A stretch of DNA of 64,000 bases, taken from BRHc4a sp049323755. GTDB lineage: Bacteria > Bacillota > Desulfotomaculia > Desulfotomaculales > Desulfocucumaceae. This document shows positions 25,213 to 33,906 of the stretch, one piece after another. The stretch spans positions 1 through 64,000 of the forward strand of contig JBMOPE010000030.1 of assembly GCA_049323755.1 (NCBI GenBank), given 5' to 3'. Below the pieces are notes generated by a model. That model was not told where the DNA came from. It was given only the letters and a program-made list of their open reading frames with translations, and searched no databases. The position numbers and the translations under genes are program-made. Positions within the stretch are counted from its first letter, which is position 1; each line of letters begins with the position of its first letter.

Positions 25213-25869
25213 TTATGCCTTTCCATCTCGCCGGAGTTCTGCCATTTTCGTGAAAATATAATTATAAATATTATCTCTTTGGGCCTCGGTGATGCTTACA
25301 AAGCTTAGTCCCAGCTGAAATAGAGTTTTTTTCCCGGCTTCAATTGCAAAGGACCTAGTAACTATAGTTCTGAGTTCGAAATTATAACTGGAGTTCTTCA
25401 CGGGCAATTCGAAATTAACAAGGAGTGCTTCATTTTCCTTTATATCTTCAGATATTGATACTTTCATTCCACCCGCGCTAATATCAACGGCTACGGCCTT
25501 TTTAAATTCTGGCAGTTCTCCCGGCTGGGGAATCCTGCTGTAATTGATGTCCAGCAAGGTATTGACACGGACGTGTTTTCTGAGCTGTACACGTTTTATA
25601 CTCTCAGGATAATGCAGTACGTACAGAGGAACGTTTTCAATCTTTATTGCCTTTACCGGTGTGGAAAACTCAAAGCAGGATGACTCCGAAATCAGCCTGA
25701 CAGATATTATTTCACCAGCCCTTACCACCAGTGAAGAAGACTGGGAAATTGGCAGGGCAATGGTTATTTCCTTATTTTCTTCTATTCTTTCAATAGCTGA
25801 TACATACTGCTCTTTTTTTTCTGGCTTATACACATAGATTTTCTGGTTGAGTTTAAAAGGAGCAGTCAT
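25213..25869 (-). CDS. YcgR-like PilZ c-di-GMP receptor
   Basis: A 218-aa cytoplasmic protein: N-terminal YcgR-like (PilZN) beta domain (residues 1-95) and C-terminal PilZ domain. The c-di-GMP site RxxxR appears as RKHVRV (about residue 97) and the second motif D/NxSxxG as DISAGGMKV. Such proteins control flagellar motor or surface behaviour upon binding c-di-GMP. An HD-GYP phosphodiesterase follows about 780 bases downstream on the same strand's upstream side, and a c-di-GMP riboswitch lies at 51.5 kb, so the organism uses this messenger. Confidence 0.88.
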   Translation of the reverse strand: MTAPFKLNQKIYVYKPEKKEQYVSAIERIEENKEITIALPISQSSSLVVRAGEIISVRLISESSCFEFSTPVKAIKIENVPLYVLHYPESIKRVQLRKHVRVNTLLDINYSRIPQPGELPEFKKAVAVDISAGGMKVSISEDIKENEALLVNFELPVKNSSYNFELRTIVTRSFAIEAGKKTLFQLGLSFVSITEAQRDNIYNYIFTKMAELRRDGKA

Positions 25870-26133
25870 GCTTGAATAGCCTCCATATTATTTAAAATAA
25901 GCAGACGAAGAATAAACATATTTTTAAGGGCAAATATTTCACTAGGATGAAAATGACAATTAATGAAGCCGTTTTTTAAATAAATTCTATAATTATCTTA
26001 ATAGTCCTTTTGCCAATTAAGTCTTTATTATATAAAGTTATAGGAATATTTTTTTTGAAGGCTATATGTGGGGCTGTTCATGATAAATGAAGTGAAAACA
26101 AAATCCCGCATTCAATAGCGGGATATATGACGG

Positions 26134-26439
26134 TTACAGTTTTATGTAAAGTGAGTTCTCGGAAGGCTCGTATCTTGCCTCAAATTTCCCTTTTTTATTA
26201 ATGCCGAACTGGTTAAAAAACCCCTTACCAAAAACTTTTGTCTTCTTAATCTCCATTCCTCCCTCTTCAACACCACGGACACGTACTGTTTTAGAGGCTC
26301 TGTCATATGCCAGTTCAATTCTTGAGGTACCTATTTTCTCCCTGGCAACATTATTGAGTACAATTGATGTTTTTGATAAAGAAACTATAGGTGCTTTTTC
26401 TTGTCTTTCACCACGGGGTTTATAAATCTCAAAGGCCAC
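26134..26439 (-). CDS. Hypothetical beta-rich protein, 101 aa
   Basis: GTG at 26439 (AGAGGAG 9 bases upstream) opens MAFEIYKPRGER. The product is soluble, beta-rich and basic, with a pattern of short strands ending EARYEPSENSLYIKL. An ATG at 26457 would place the ribosome site inside the gene. No family recognised. The surrounding gaps (25870-26133 and 26440-26648) are AT-rich and hold no other ORF. Confidence 0.6.
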   Translation of the reverse strand: MAFEIYKPRGERQEKAPIVSLSKTSIVLNNVAREKIGTSRIELAYDRASKTVRVRGVEEGGMEIKKTKVFGKGFFNQFGINKKGKFEARYEPSENSLYIKL

Positions 26440-26648
26440 CTTGTCAACTCCTCTCATAAAGTATTACCACTTGCTAATTCTAATAAATGATAGAATAATT
26501 GTCAATGCTATTCTAATAATTATTATATGTTGCAGATTACTTCAGGTGCTTTTTATTTAATATAAATCCTTAATTTATGCCCTACATATTTTTGCATACA
26601 CGGTTATATGTATTTTGCTCTTAACAATATTTTTGAAAATTGGGCCTG

Positions 26649-27305
26649 TTATATATTACAACTTAAAAACTGTTTGCCTTTTATCCTTTTGTCATCTGAA
26701 AAACTTTTAATTGCAATAAGAAATGAATCTATAACCTCGGGGTCAAATTGTTTGTTTTTGCTTAATTTAAGTCTTGTGACAGCCTCACGGTGTGAGAAAC
26801 CCTTTCTATATGGGCGGTCTGAGGTCATGGCTTCATAAGCGTCCGCCACTGCAATTATTCTTGAGAGAATAGGTATCTCCGATGATGACAGCCCTGATGG
26901 GTAACCAAGTCCATTGAAATATTCATGGTGGTGCAAAACAATATCTGAATACTTACTATACTTTTCTATTTGTAAAAGTATATTTCTCCCGAATACAGGG
27001 TGCTGTTGTATAATACTAACTTCTTCCCCGGTAAGTCCTCCAGTTTTATAAATAATATTGTCCGGTATAAGGGTTTTGCCTATGTCGTGAAGAAGTGCTG
27101 ATGTTTGGAGGACTTCCGTCAAATCTTCAGGAATTCCCATTTTGTGTGCGGTGATTACGGCATAGCCGGCTACCCTTATCGAGTGAATTCCTATTATGTC
27201 CTCCATTTCAGAAAGAAATTGTGTCAGTGCGGGATTTCCAGTGTCAGTATCGTTTTCAGATATTTCTTTTAATTTTTTCATTAGCCAGCTGATTTGTTCC
27301 GCCAT
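26649..27305 (-). CDS. HD-GYP domain phosphodiesterase
   Basis: A 218-aa protein that is essentially a lone HD-GYP domain, predicted to hydrolyse c-di-GMP (or a related cyclic dinucleotide). Metal-binding HD is in LLHDIGKTLIP, and the extended motif is HHEYFNGLGYPSGL followed by IIAVADAYEAMTSDRPYRKG. It lacks receiver, GAF or membrane sensors, so its activity may depend on a partner. The N-terminus is a short helix of about 20 residues. Close to the PilZ gene. Confidence 0.9.
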   Translation of the reverse strand: MAEQISWLMKKLKEISENDTDTGNPALTQFLSEMEDIIGIHSIRVAGYAVITAHKMGIPEDLTEVLQTSALLHDIGKTLIPDNIIYKTGGLTGEEVSIIQQHPVFGRNILLQIEKYSKYSDIVLHHHEYFNGLGYPSGLSSSEIPILSRIIAVADAYEAMTSDRPYRKGFSHREAVTRLKLSKNKQFDPEVIDSFLIAIKSFSDDKRIKGKQFLSCNI

Positions 27306-27508
27306 GTAATACTCCTGGTAAAAAGTTTTTAACCCATGATTAATGTATAGATAAAAAGCCAGGTAAATTTGTTTTTCTCATATTGTTTACATATATAATA
27401 TATTTTATATTTTAATTACTCAAGGAGATAATTTAAGCATTAAGTGAACAGATATATTCAGGCATGCTTTTAGTGGCTTTTATTCTTAATAACAGGGAGC
27501 ATTTTATT

Positions 27509-28699
27509 ATGACTGCGACCAGGATAATACACGTAGATATGGACGCCTTTTTTGCATCTGTGGAGCAGAGGGATAACCCGTCCCTAAAAGGGCTGCCCCT
27601 GGCCGTCGGGGGAAAGGCAAAGGAGAGGGGAGTAATCGCCACAGCATCGTATGAGGCCAGAAAGTTTGGAATTCGTTCCGCCATGCCCACCGCCACTGCT
27701 GTAAAGCTATGTCCTGATCTGATTCTCCTTCCACCGGATCACAGGAAATACGCTAAGGTATCACAGGAGCTAATGGATATACTTGGCCGTTATACTCCGG
27801 AGATTGAGCCGGTTTCCCTGGATGAGGCCTTTATGGATGTAACGGGTTCCCTGGCCCTTTTTGGAGGAGCTGAGAATATCGGGAGGATGGTGCAGGCAGA
27901 TATAATAAGCAGTCTTAAACTGACGGCCTCGGTGGGCATTGGCCCCAATAAATTTATAGCCAAGCTGGCCTCCGACTGGAAAAAGCCCGGAGGACTAACT
28001 GTTGTGGAAGATGTAGAGGGCTTCCTGGCGGAGCTTCCTGTTTCCTCGCTCTGGGGGGTGGGGCCACATACCGTTAATAAACTTGAAAAAATAGGGGTGA
28101 GGAAGGTTTCTGACCTGAGGGGCTTAAGCCTTCGCTACCTTGCGGAGAATTATGGTGCTGCCGGTGAGCGGCTATACGAGATGGCACGGGGAATAGACCA
28201 CAGGGCTGTTACTCCGGAAAGAAAGGCCAAATCGGTGGGCAGGGAGACAACCTTTCCGGCCGATATCAGTGACAGGCAGGTGCTTCTTGATAAACTGCTG
28301 GGCATGGCGGACTACATATGCCGTGCTTTGAGAAGACATGGCCTGGTTTGCCGGGGAGTAACCCTCAAGATCAAATATCCTGACCTGAGGGTGGTGACGA
28401 GGGCGGTGACCCTGGGGGAGGGCACCAGTGACGGGCTTAAGGTATACAAAGCTGCTGAAGATCTTTTGGGGAGCAACTGGAGCGGGGAGCCGGTCAGGCT
28501 GATAGGAGTATCCTGCAGCCGCCTGGCCGATCGGGACTCCCTGCAGGGGGCTCTTTTTTCAGACCCTGTCAAAGACCGGAGCAGGGAACTCCACAGGGTG
28601 GTGGATCATTTGCTGGACAGATACGGCGAAAAGTCGCTGGTAAGGGGGAGACTTCTGGGGAAGGGGAATTGCCGCGAAAGGGATGACGGCGGGCAATAA
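27509..28699 (+). CDS. dinB: DNA polymerase IV (Y-family)
   Basis: A 396-aa translesion polymerase. IIHVDMDAFFASVEQRDNP carries the first catalytic Asp, and EPVSLDEAFMDVTGS the second Asp-Glu pair. Helix-hairpin-helix LWGVGPHTVNKLEKIG follows, then the little-finger domain with REMTFP-like block (VGRETTFPAD). QGALF near residue 355 looks like a beta-clamp binding motif. The frame opens at 27464, but GGGAG fits ATG 27509, which matches family N-termini. Convergent or isolated; mrfAB elsewhere in the window adds to DNA repair. Confidence 0.92.
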   Translation: MTATRIIHVDMDAFFASVEQRDNPSLKGLPLAVGGKAKERGVIATASYEARKFGIRSAMPTATAVKLCPDLILLPPDHRKYAKVSQELMDILGRYTPEIEPVSLDEAFMDVTGSLALFGGAENIGRMVQADIISSLKLTASVGIGPNKFIAKLASDWKKPGGLTVVEDVEGFLAELPVSSLWGVGPHTVNKLEKIGVRKVSDLRGLSLRYLAENYGAAGERLYEMARGIDHRAVTPERKAKSVGRETTFPADISDRQVLLDKLLGMADYICRALRRHGLVCRGVTLKIKYPDLRVVTRAVTLGEGTSDGLKVYKAAEDLLGSNWSGEPVRLIGVSCSRLADRDSLQGALFSDPVKDRSRELHRVVDHLLDRYGEKSLVRGRLLGKGNCRERDDGGQ

Positions 28700-28736
28700 T
28701 TTATAATAACTTTTTTTATAAAGCCATGGATGTGTA

Positions 28737-28797
28737 TTGACAAATTGATAGATAAGTAATAAAATTTCGAAAATAGACTACCTAACATTCGGTAGGT
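28737..28797 (+). promoter_or_regulatory. SigA promoter with overlapping palindrome before tetR
   Basis: TTGACA (28737-28742), 17-base spacer, TAAAAT (28760-28765). An imperfect palindrome ACCTA-N8-TAGGT at 28780-28797 covers the region just after the predicted start point, a typical place for autorepression by the TetR protein. Similar ACC...GGT palindromes bind fatty-acid and phenylacetate TetR repressors. Confidence 0.65.
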
Positions 28798-28822
28798 ATA
28801 ATATTTAAGCAGATTTTGTTGC

Positions 28823-29473
28823 ATGGCAAAGGCGGGATCAAAGATGGATAAAGCGGACGTATTAAACTGCGCGTTGAAATTGTTTTATAAAAAGGGTTAT
28901 AATTCCACCTCAATGGAAGATATAGCGTATGAGCTGGGGATAAAAAAGGCCAGCCTGTATTACCATATTAAGGGAAAACAGGAATTGTTATATGAAATGA
29001 TTGAAAGCATTGGACTTAAGGTTATGTCAAAAATAGAAGAGATTGAAAAGTCAAATGACACTACCTATGGTAAATTAAAAAAGTCAATACACGCCTATGC
29101 CCTGACATGTCTGGAAAACATTGAATACACTGCGATAATTCATGATGAGACGAGATCACTGGAGGATGAGCAGAGACATTTTATTGAAAAGCTGCAGAAA
29201 GATTTTATAAGCTTTTTTAAAGAGATGTTCAGTGAAGGAATAAGTAAGGGCTACATTGTTGACATGGATGTTAACATTCTCACGCACCTGGTATTAGGGA
29301 CCTGCACCTGGGTATATAAATGGTTTAAACCGGGCGAAAAGTACTCACCGGCAGAAATGGCGTCCATGGTCACCGACTTCGTAATGAGAGCGATCATCAG
29401 AGAACCTCAAGAACCGGCTGTTACCGGCACTAATCACACCATTATAGTCAAACCCGAAAGGAAGGTGGAGTAA
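28823..29473 (+). CDS. TetR-family regulator
   Basis: A 216-aa repressor-type regulator: N-terminal HTH (residues 10-55, with TSMEDIAYELGIKKASLYYH) and an all-helical C-terminal ligand domain with KPGEKYSP near the end, as in FadR/AcrR-like members that sense acyl-CoAs (TetR_C family, inference). ATG at 28844 is an alternative with a closer GGCGGGA ribosome site. It heads the PaaK-DUF35-thiolase-DUF2148 operon and probably controls it and itself. Confidence 0.88.
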   Translation: MAKAGSKMDKADVLNCALKLFYKKGYNSTSMEDIAYELGIKKASLYYHIKGKQELLYEMIESIGLKVMSKIEEIEKSNDTTYGKLKKSIHAYALTCLENIEYTAIIHDETRSLEDEQRHFIEKLQKDFISFFKEMFSEGISKGYIVDMDVNILTHLVLGTCTWVYKWFKPGEKYSPAEMASMVTDFVMRAIIREPQEPAVTGTNHTIIVKPERKVE

Positions 29474-29579
29474 TTGAAGAATAACAAAAAAAGGAGGAAA
29501 TTTATGGGTTAAGTTGTGTAACTATTTTAATTATTCAGCCTATTGATTGTAAAAGCTGCTTTTGTGGGAGGTGAGAATT

Positions 29580-30950
29580 GTGTATGAGGGACAAAAATAC
29601 TTTAATATGGAAACCGAGCCGCTGTTAAATACGCCAGAGATGCGAGATATGCAGTGGGATAGGCTGCAGGAGGCCATCAGTTTTTTTTATAATAAGGTTC
29701 CGTTTGACCGCAGGAGGATGGACAAAGCCGGTGTTAAACCGGAGGACATTCGCTCATTTGATGATTTTGCAGGGGCTATACCAATTATAAGCCAGTCGGA
29801 TTTTCGCGAGGCAATGGAAGAAGGAGAGCTGGATCTACCTAAAGTATACCTGGATTTGTTTGGTGAAGAGCGCTATAAAGATTTGTTTTTACTGACATCG
29901 ACCTCCGGGACTACAGGTATTCCCACCCCTTACCCCCTCTTCAGAAGCGGCCTGGACAGAGTCGCCGATATTTTTGGCAGGATGGCCTGGAGGGCCGGCA
30001 TTCGCTCCGGAGACCGCCTGGCTCTGTGTTTCGGGCTCAGCATGCATGCGGCCGGCACACCACAAATGTTTTGGTTTCGAAAGATACCCGGCCTTACCAT
30101 CATACCCATGGGTGCGGAAGCCGGAACCGAGCGCTTGCTGACATTCTTTAAAATCTTTAAGCCCACGGTGTTTTCAGGCACCCCGTCACTGGCGCTGCAT
30201 TTGATTGAGCGGGCCAATAAAGTTTTAAAAGAGCCGGTGGGCAATCTCGGCTTTAAAACCCTTCTTTGCGGGGCTGAGCCCGGGGCGGGCATACCGGAAG
30301 TCAGACAGCGCCTGGAAAGTGAATATGGGGCAAAGGTATTCGATATTGGTGCCGGCTATGGGGTCTCCTGCGATTATTCCACATACCAGGGCATGCACTG
30401 GGTGGCTGATGATTACTGCTACTATGAACTTGTGGACCCTGAGACCCAAAAGCCTGTGCCTCTGGAAGACGGGGCAACCGGTCTGGCTGTATACACACCT
30501 GTGGAGCCCCGGTACGGACATTTCTTTTTCAGCCTGCGTTTTACACTCAACGATATTCATCAGGTCTTTACAAGACCCTGCCCCTGCGGGATGAGCGGCT
30601 TTCGCTATAAAGTCGTGGGCCGGGCCGACGACATGCTCAAGGTAAAGGGTGTTCCTGTTTACCCGGCGGCAATACAGGGTGTTGTCCATTCTTTTATTCC
30701 CAGGGTTACCGGCGCCTTCAGAATCCTCCTGGACGAACCTCCGCCACGGGTTGTTCCGCCGCTAAAACTAAAGGTTGAGTATGGTGAGGGAACCGGTGAG
30801 GATGATCTGGAAATGCTGGAAAGGGAAATTCTGGACGAGATGCACGCATATTTGAAAATAAGGCCGCAAATAAACTGGCTAAAACCACATACCCTGGAGC
30901 GGGCAACAAAAAAGACCCAGTTTATAGAAAAGCTATACGAAAAGAAGTAA
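29580..30950 (+). CDS. PaaK-family acyl-CoA ligase
   Basis: A 456-aa AMP-forming ligase of the phenylacetate-CoA ligase type, activating an aromatic or other carboxylate with CoA. P-loop is TSTSGTTGIPTPYPLF. The A3-A5 region has LCGAEPGAG and DIGAGYGVS, and the C-terminal domain has GRADDMLKVKGVPVYPAAIQ. GTG at 29580 fits GGGAGGTG exactly; the open frame starts 18 bases earlier. The CPCG motif near residue 335 is a zinc-binding feature seen in PaaK relatives. Third-position context: regulated by the adjacent TetR. Confidence 0.88.
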   Translation: MYEGQKYFNMETEPLLNTPEMRDMQWDRLQEAISFFYNKVPFDRRRMDKAGVKPEDIRSFDDFAGAIPIISQSDFREAMEEGELDLPKVYLDLFGEERYKDLFLLTSTSGTTGIPTPYPLFRSGLDRVADIFGRMAWRAGIRSGDRLALCFGLSMHAAGTPQMFWFRKIPGLTIIPMGAEAGTERLLTFFKIFKPTVFSGTPSLALHLIERANKVLKEPVGNLGFKTLLCGAEPGAGIPEVRQRLESEYGAKVFDIGAGYGVSCDYSTYQGMHWVADDYCYYELVDPETQKPVPLEDGATGLAVYTPVEPRYGHFFFSLRFTLNDIHQVFTRPCPCGMSGFRYKVVGRADDMLKVKGVPVYPAAIQGVVHSFIPRVTGAFRILLDEPPPRVVPPLKLKVEYGEGTGEDDLEMLEREILDEMHAYLKIRPQINWLKPHTLERATKKTQFIEKLYEKK

Positions 30951-30995
30951 TCCCAACAGGGTTAGTTTTTAAAAGCTAAATAATACTGTACCGGG

Positions 30996-31271
30996 TTGCA
31001 GGCGGGCGGCCTGCTGGGAAACCGGATAATGGCCAAGGGGGGCATAAGGGTGCTGTTACGTGATGCGGTGTCCCTTTTTGAGAGAACGAGAAGTCCTGAT
31101 GTTTTAAGGCAGATTCGTTCCGAGCACGGTATGAAAGGCTTTTCCATAGCGTGCCGCGCGGCCGGCATCAGACGGGGGCATGGGAAAAAAATGCTGGGCA
31201 TATACTGTGAAACCGGAGCTATTGAAAAGATTTCTGCGAAGGCATGTGGCTTGAAAACAAATTATTACTAG
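30996..31271 (+). CDS. Uncertain small ORF in the acyl-CoA operon
   Basis: An open frame of 91 codons (TTG start, or ATG at 31029) between the ligase and the DUF35 gene. The first part (GGLLGNRIMAKGGIRVLLRDA) faintly recalls the C-terminal domain start of 3-hydroxyacyl-CoA dehydrogenases, and the rest is basic with no recognised motif. No good ribosome site. It could be a decayed gene or noncoding; the 450 bases here otherwise hold only a repeat fragment. Confidence 0.3.
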   Translation: MQAGGLLGNRIMAKGGIRVLLRDAVSLFERTRSPDVLRQIRSEHGMKGFSIACRAAGIRRGHGKKMLGIYCETGAIEKISAKACGLKTNYY

Positions 31272-31309
31272 TATTGATTAAATGGCTGGTGAGTGGCCAT
31301 TTTTTTAAT

Positions 31310-31360
31310 TTCCGGCGGAGATTATATTCCCCGCCCCGACGAATGTCCTTTGAAAGTCAC
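31310..31360. repeat. Fragment of the 450-bp dispersed repeat
   Basis: GGAGATTATATTCCCCGCCCC ... GAATGTCCTTTGAAAG-like sequence is nearly identical to the block at 41838-41874 of copy B. It is followed by an AACGC/GCGTT hairpin and then the DUF35 ribosome site. Confidence 0.7.
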
Positions 31361-31409
31361 GGCAACGCCCGCAGTGCGTTTATTTAAGAAGGGGGGTAAT
31401 AACCACTGT

Positions 31410-31889
31410 ATGACGGAAAATGAAATGACACAGGTTTTAAAAATGCCTGACGAACCAAAAAAAATTGCAGAAGGACTTTTTGTACTGCCTGGCGGGTCTC
31501 TTGACGGAGGCTATCTTATAGGAGCAAAATGCAGTAACTGCGCCACTGTATCCTTCCCTAAATGGGTGGTTTGTCCCGTCTGTCTGAGGGATGACACCAT
31601 GGAGGAAGTTCCTTTAAGCAAAAGGGGCAAGCTGTATTCTTACTCTGTTAACCGGATGGCCCCGGATGGATTTGACGCCCCATACATTACCGGCAAAGTT
31701 GAGCTGCCTGAAAAGATAAGAATTTTTTCCGTGATTACCGGCTGTGAGCCCGTGGAAGATTCACTGTGCATAGGCATGGAGATGGGCTTGGTGTTTGAGC
31801 CGCTTCGAAAGGATGAAAAGGGCGGCGATTTGGTGGGGTATAAGTTCAGGCCGGTATACAACAGTAAGAATCAAAAGAAGGGAATGTAA
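31410..31889 (+). CDS. DUF35 OB-fold/zinc-ribbon protein
   Basis: A 159-aa protein with an N-terminal rubredoxin-like zinc ribbon (CSNCATVSFPKWVVCPVC, residues 45-62) and a C-terminal OB fold (DUF35). In known complexes, such as BbsAB or archaeal thiolase assemblies, it is a small structural or CoA-handling partner of a thiolase. Its TAA touches the ATG of the thiolase gene, which strongly suggests a complex. ATG at 31410 chosen behind GGGGGG; the longer frame is repeat DNA. Confidence 0.87.
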   Translation: MTENEMTQVLKMPDEPKKIAEGLFVLPGGSLDGGYLIGAKCSNCATVSFPKWVVCPVCLRDDTMEEVPLSKRGKLYSYSVNRMAPDGFDAPYITGKVELPEKIRIFSVITGCEPVEDSLCIGMEMGLVFEPLRKDEKGGDLVGYKFRPVYNSKNQKKGM

Positions 31890-33071
31890 ATGAGGGCGTT
31901 AGCAAGGAATATAGCTGTTATTGGTGTGGGAATGACCAAATTCGGCAAACAACCTGAAAAGAGCATAAAGGATTTGGCCCGGGAGGCCACCTGGAAGGCA
32001 ATTAAAGATGCCGGGGTCAGCCCCGGTGATATTGAGGTAATCTATTGTGGAAACTCTATGGAAGGACTGCTGTCAGGGCAGGAAGACGTGAGGGGCCAGG
32101 TGGTTATGAGGGGAGCAGGGCTGGCCGGCCGGCCCGTCATCAACACCCCAAACGCCTGCGCCTCCTCGTCCACGGCTTTTAGGGAGGCCTGGCTGGCCAT
32201 TGCCTCGGGGCTGTATGATATTGCTCTGGCAGTGGGATTTGAAAAGCTTTATATCGGTGACACCGCTAAAACAGCCCGTGCCCTGGCAACCGCCACCGAT
32301 ATGGAAACCGAGGGTAAACTGGGGGTGTTTTTTCCGGGAATGTATGCCATGGAAGCCAGAAGATACATGTATGAGACTGGCTGCACCCGGGAACAGATGG
32401 CCAGGATTACTGTTAAAAACCACAAAAACGGCTGCCTTAACCCCCATGCCCAGATACAGCAGGAAGTAACGCTGGAACAAGTCTTAAACTCCAAAATGAT
32501 TGCCGATCCCATAACTCTGTATATGTGCTCGCCTATTGGCGACGGGGCCGCAGCTGCGGTGCTCTGCTCGGAAAAGGTGGCCAGGAGGTATAAATCGGAC
32601 CTTATATATGTTGCCGGGATCGGAATGGCCTCCGGGGGATATAAGGATATTGCGGTCGATGTTAAAAAACTAACCGCTACGGAGCTGGCAGCCAAAGAGG
32701 CCTTTGAAATCTCTGGTATAGGGCCGGAGGATGTCAGCCTGGCTGAGACTCATAATGCCTTTTCCCCGGCTGAGTTTATCTATTTTGAGGAGCTTGGCTT
32801 TTGTCCCAGGGGGGAGGCTCCCCGGTTTCTGGAGGAAGGGCGTACTGAAATAAACGGCACCATACCCATTAACACCAGCGGGGGTTTGGAAGCAAAGGGA
32901 CATCCCGTGGGGGCGACAGGGCTGGCCATGATTCACGAGGTGGTTACCCAGCTGCGCGGTCAGGCTGGCCCCAGGCAGGTTAAATCCCCAAGGGTGGGGC
33001 TGGTTCATAATGGCGGTGGAATAATCGGCGGGGACGCGGCGGCCATGTGCGTGCACATTTTAAAAAAGTAG
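31890..33071 (+). CDS. Thiolase (acetyl-CoA acetyltransferase/SCPx-like)
   Basis: A 393-aa thiolase-fold enzyme. Nucleophile Cys is in NACASSSTAF (about residue 91), with HNAFSPAEF near 285 and GGLEAKGHPVGATGLA (about 335-350) supplying the His base. The C-terminal GIIGGDAAAMCVHIL is normally where a second Cys (CxG) lies; here CVHI replaces it, as in SCPx-like or DUF35-partnered thiolases. Likely cleaves or forms a beta-ketoacyl-CoA, together with the preceding DUF35 protein, in the pathway started by the PaaK-like ligase. Confidence 0.88.
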   Translation: MRALARNIAVIGVGMTKFGKQPEKSIKDLAREATWKAIKDAGVSPGDIEVIYCGNSMEGLLSGQEDVRGQVVMRGAGLAGRPVINTPNACASSSTAFREAWLAIASGLYDIALAVGFEKLYIGDTAKTARALATATDMETEGKLGVFFPGMYAMEARRYMYETGCTREQMARITVKNHKNGCLNPHAQIQQEVTLEQVLNSKMIADPITLYMCSPIGDGAAAAVLCSEKVARRYKSDLIYVAGIGMASGGYKDIAVDVKKLTATELAAKEAFEISGIGPEDVSLAETHNAFSPAEFIYFEELGFCPRGEAPRFLEEGRTEINGTIPINTSGGLEAKGHPVGATGLAMIHEVVTQLRGQAGPRQVKSPRVGLVHNGGGIIGGDAAAMCVHILKK

Positions 33072-33116
33072 TATTTAAAAGAAGTATCGTCAATCAGATT
33101 ACTGAGGAGGGAAACC

Positions 33117-33905
33117 ATGGAAAGATACGACCTTTTAAGAGGGGAAGAGTATTTCGAGGAATGGCCCCGCCATTCACCCCAGGATACAAGAAGAAGAGAG
33201 GCCACTATTAATGCTGCCAGGCTTTGCCTGAACGCAGCTTTGACAGCCCCCTTTGCCGGGGGAGTACCTCAGGTGGTGGCTCATCTGGTTTACGGCCAGG
33301 AGGAGCTGGAAAAAGTGGCGCTAAAAATGGAAGAACTGGCCTATACAAATGAGAGGCTTAAGAGAAGGTTTCTTAACGAGGCGGTTATGGTCCGGGAGTC
33401 TGATGTCATTTTATTTCTCGGCAATTACCGTGCTCACGAGACTCCCCTGGATGCCGGCTGCGGGCTTTGCGGCGGCCCTGCGGGCTGTTCTTTCCTCTAC
33501 GGGAGGAGAGAAAGCAAGGAGGGACTGATTGATATTACCGACAAAAGAAGCTCCACTCCAATAAAAGGGCCGCTGTGTGCAGCCAGGGTAAGTGACCTTG
33601 GCTATGCCTGGGCCTCGGCTGTGTGGATGGCACAGACCCTCATGGTGGATGCAAGGCCCCTGATGAGTGTTGGGCTGGCCGGGCAAAAAATTGGCTATTG
33701 CTCCAAGGCGGCTATATTGGTGGGCATTCCCATGGCTACCTTGTCCAAGAGCCCGTACCAGGATATAAACATTGACTATCATCTGGTGAACATGGACAAA
33801 GTGATTGACAACACCAGAAAGAACTTTGTCGTAAACCGGCAGACTGCGTCGGGCATTAATTTTGACTATCGGATACAGGTGCCTAAAAAGAATAAGGAGG
33901 ATTAA
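33117..33905 (+). CDS. DUF2148 ferredoxin-domain protein 1
   Basis: A 262-aa protein of the DUF2148 family (uncharacterised, ferredoxin-like). The Cys cluster DAGCGLCGGPAGCSF near residue 113 (CxxCxxxxxC pattern) is typical and a further Cys lies near 155 (GPLCAARVSDLGYAWAS). Expected to bind an iron-sulfur cluster and act in electron transfer or a nitroreductase-like fold (inference). GGAGGG ribosome site. It is followed one base later by a paralogue; the pair ends the acyl-CoA operon and may deliver electrons for it. Confidence 0.8.
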   Translation: MERYDLLRGEEYFEEWPRHSPQDTRRREATINAARLCLNAALTAPFAGGVPQVVAHLVYGQEELEKVALKMEELAYTNERLKRRFLNEAVMVRESDVILFLGNYRAHETPLDAGCGLCGGPAGCSFLYGRRESKEGLIDITDKRSSTPIKGPLCAARVSDLGYAWASAVWMAQTLMVDARPLMSVGLAGQKIGYCSKAAILVGIPMATLSKSPYQDINIDYHLVNMDKVIDNTRKNFVVNRQTASGINFDYRIQVPKKNKED

Positions 33906-33906
33906 C

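Noticed and set aside
30996..31271. 3-Hydroxyacyl-CoA dehydrogenase fragment
   Set aside because: Only one short block (GLLGNRI) recalls the family; the rest does not, so no function is assigned.
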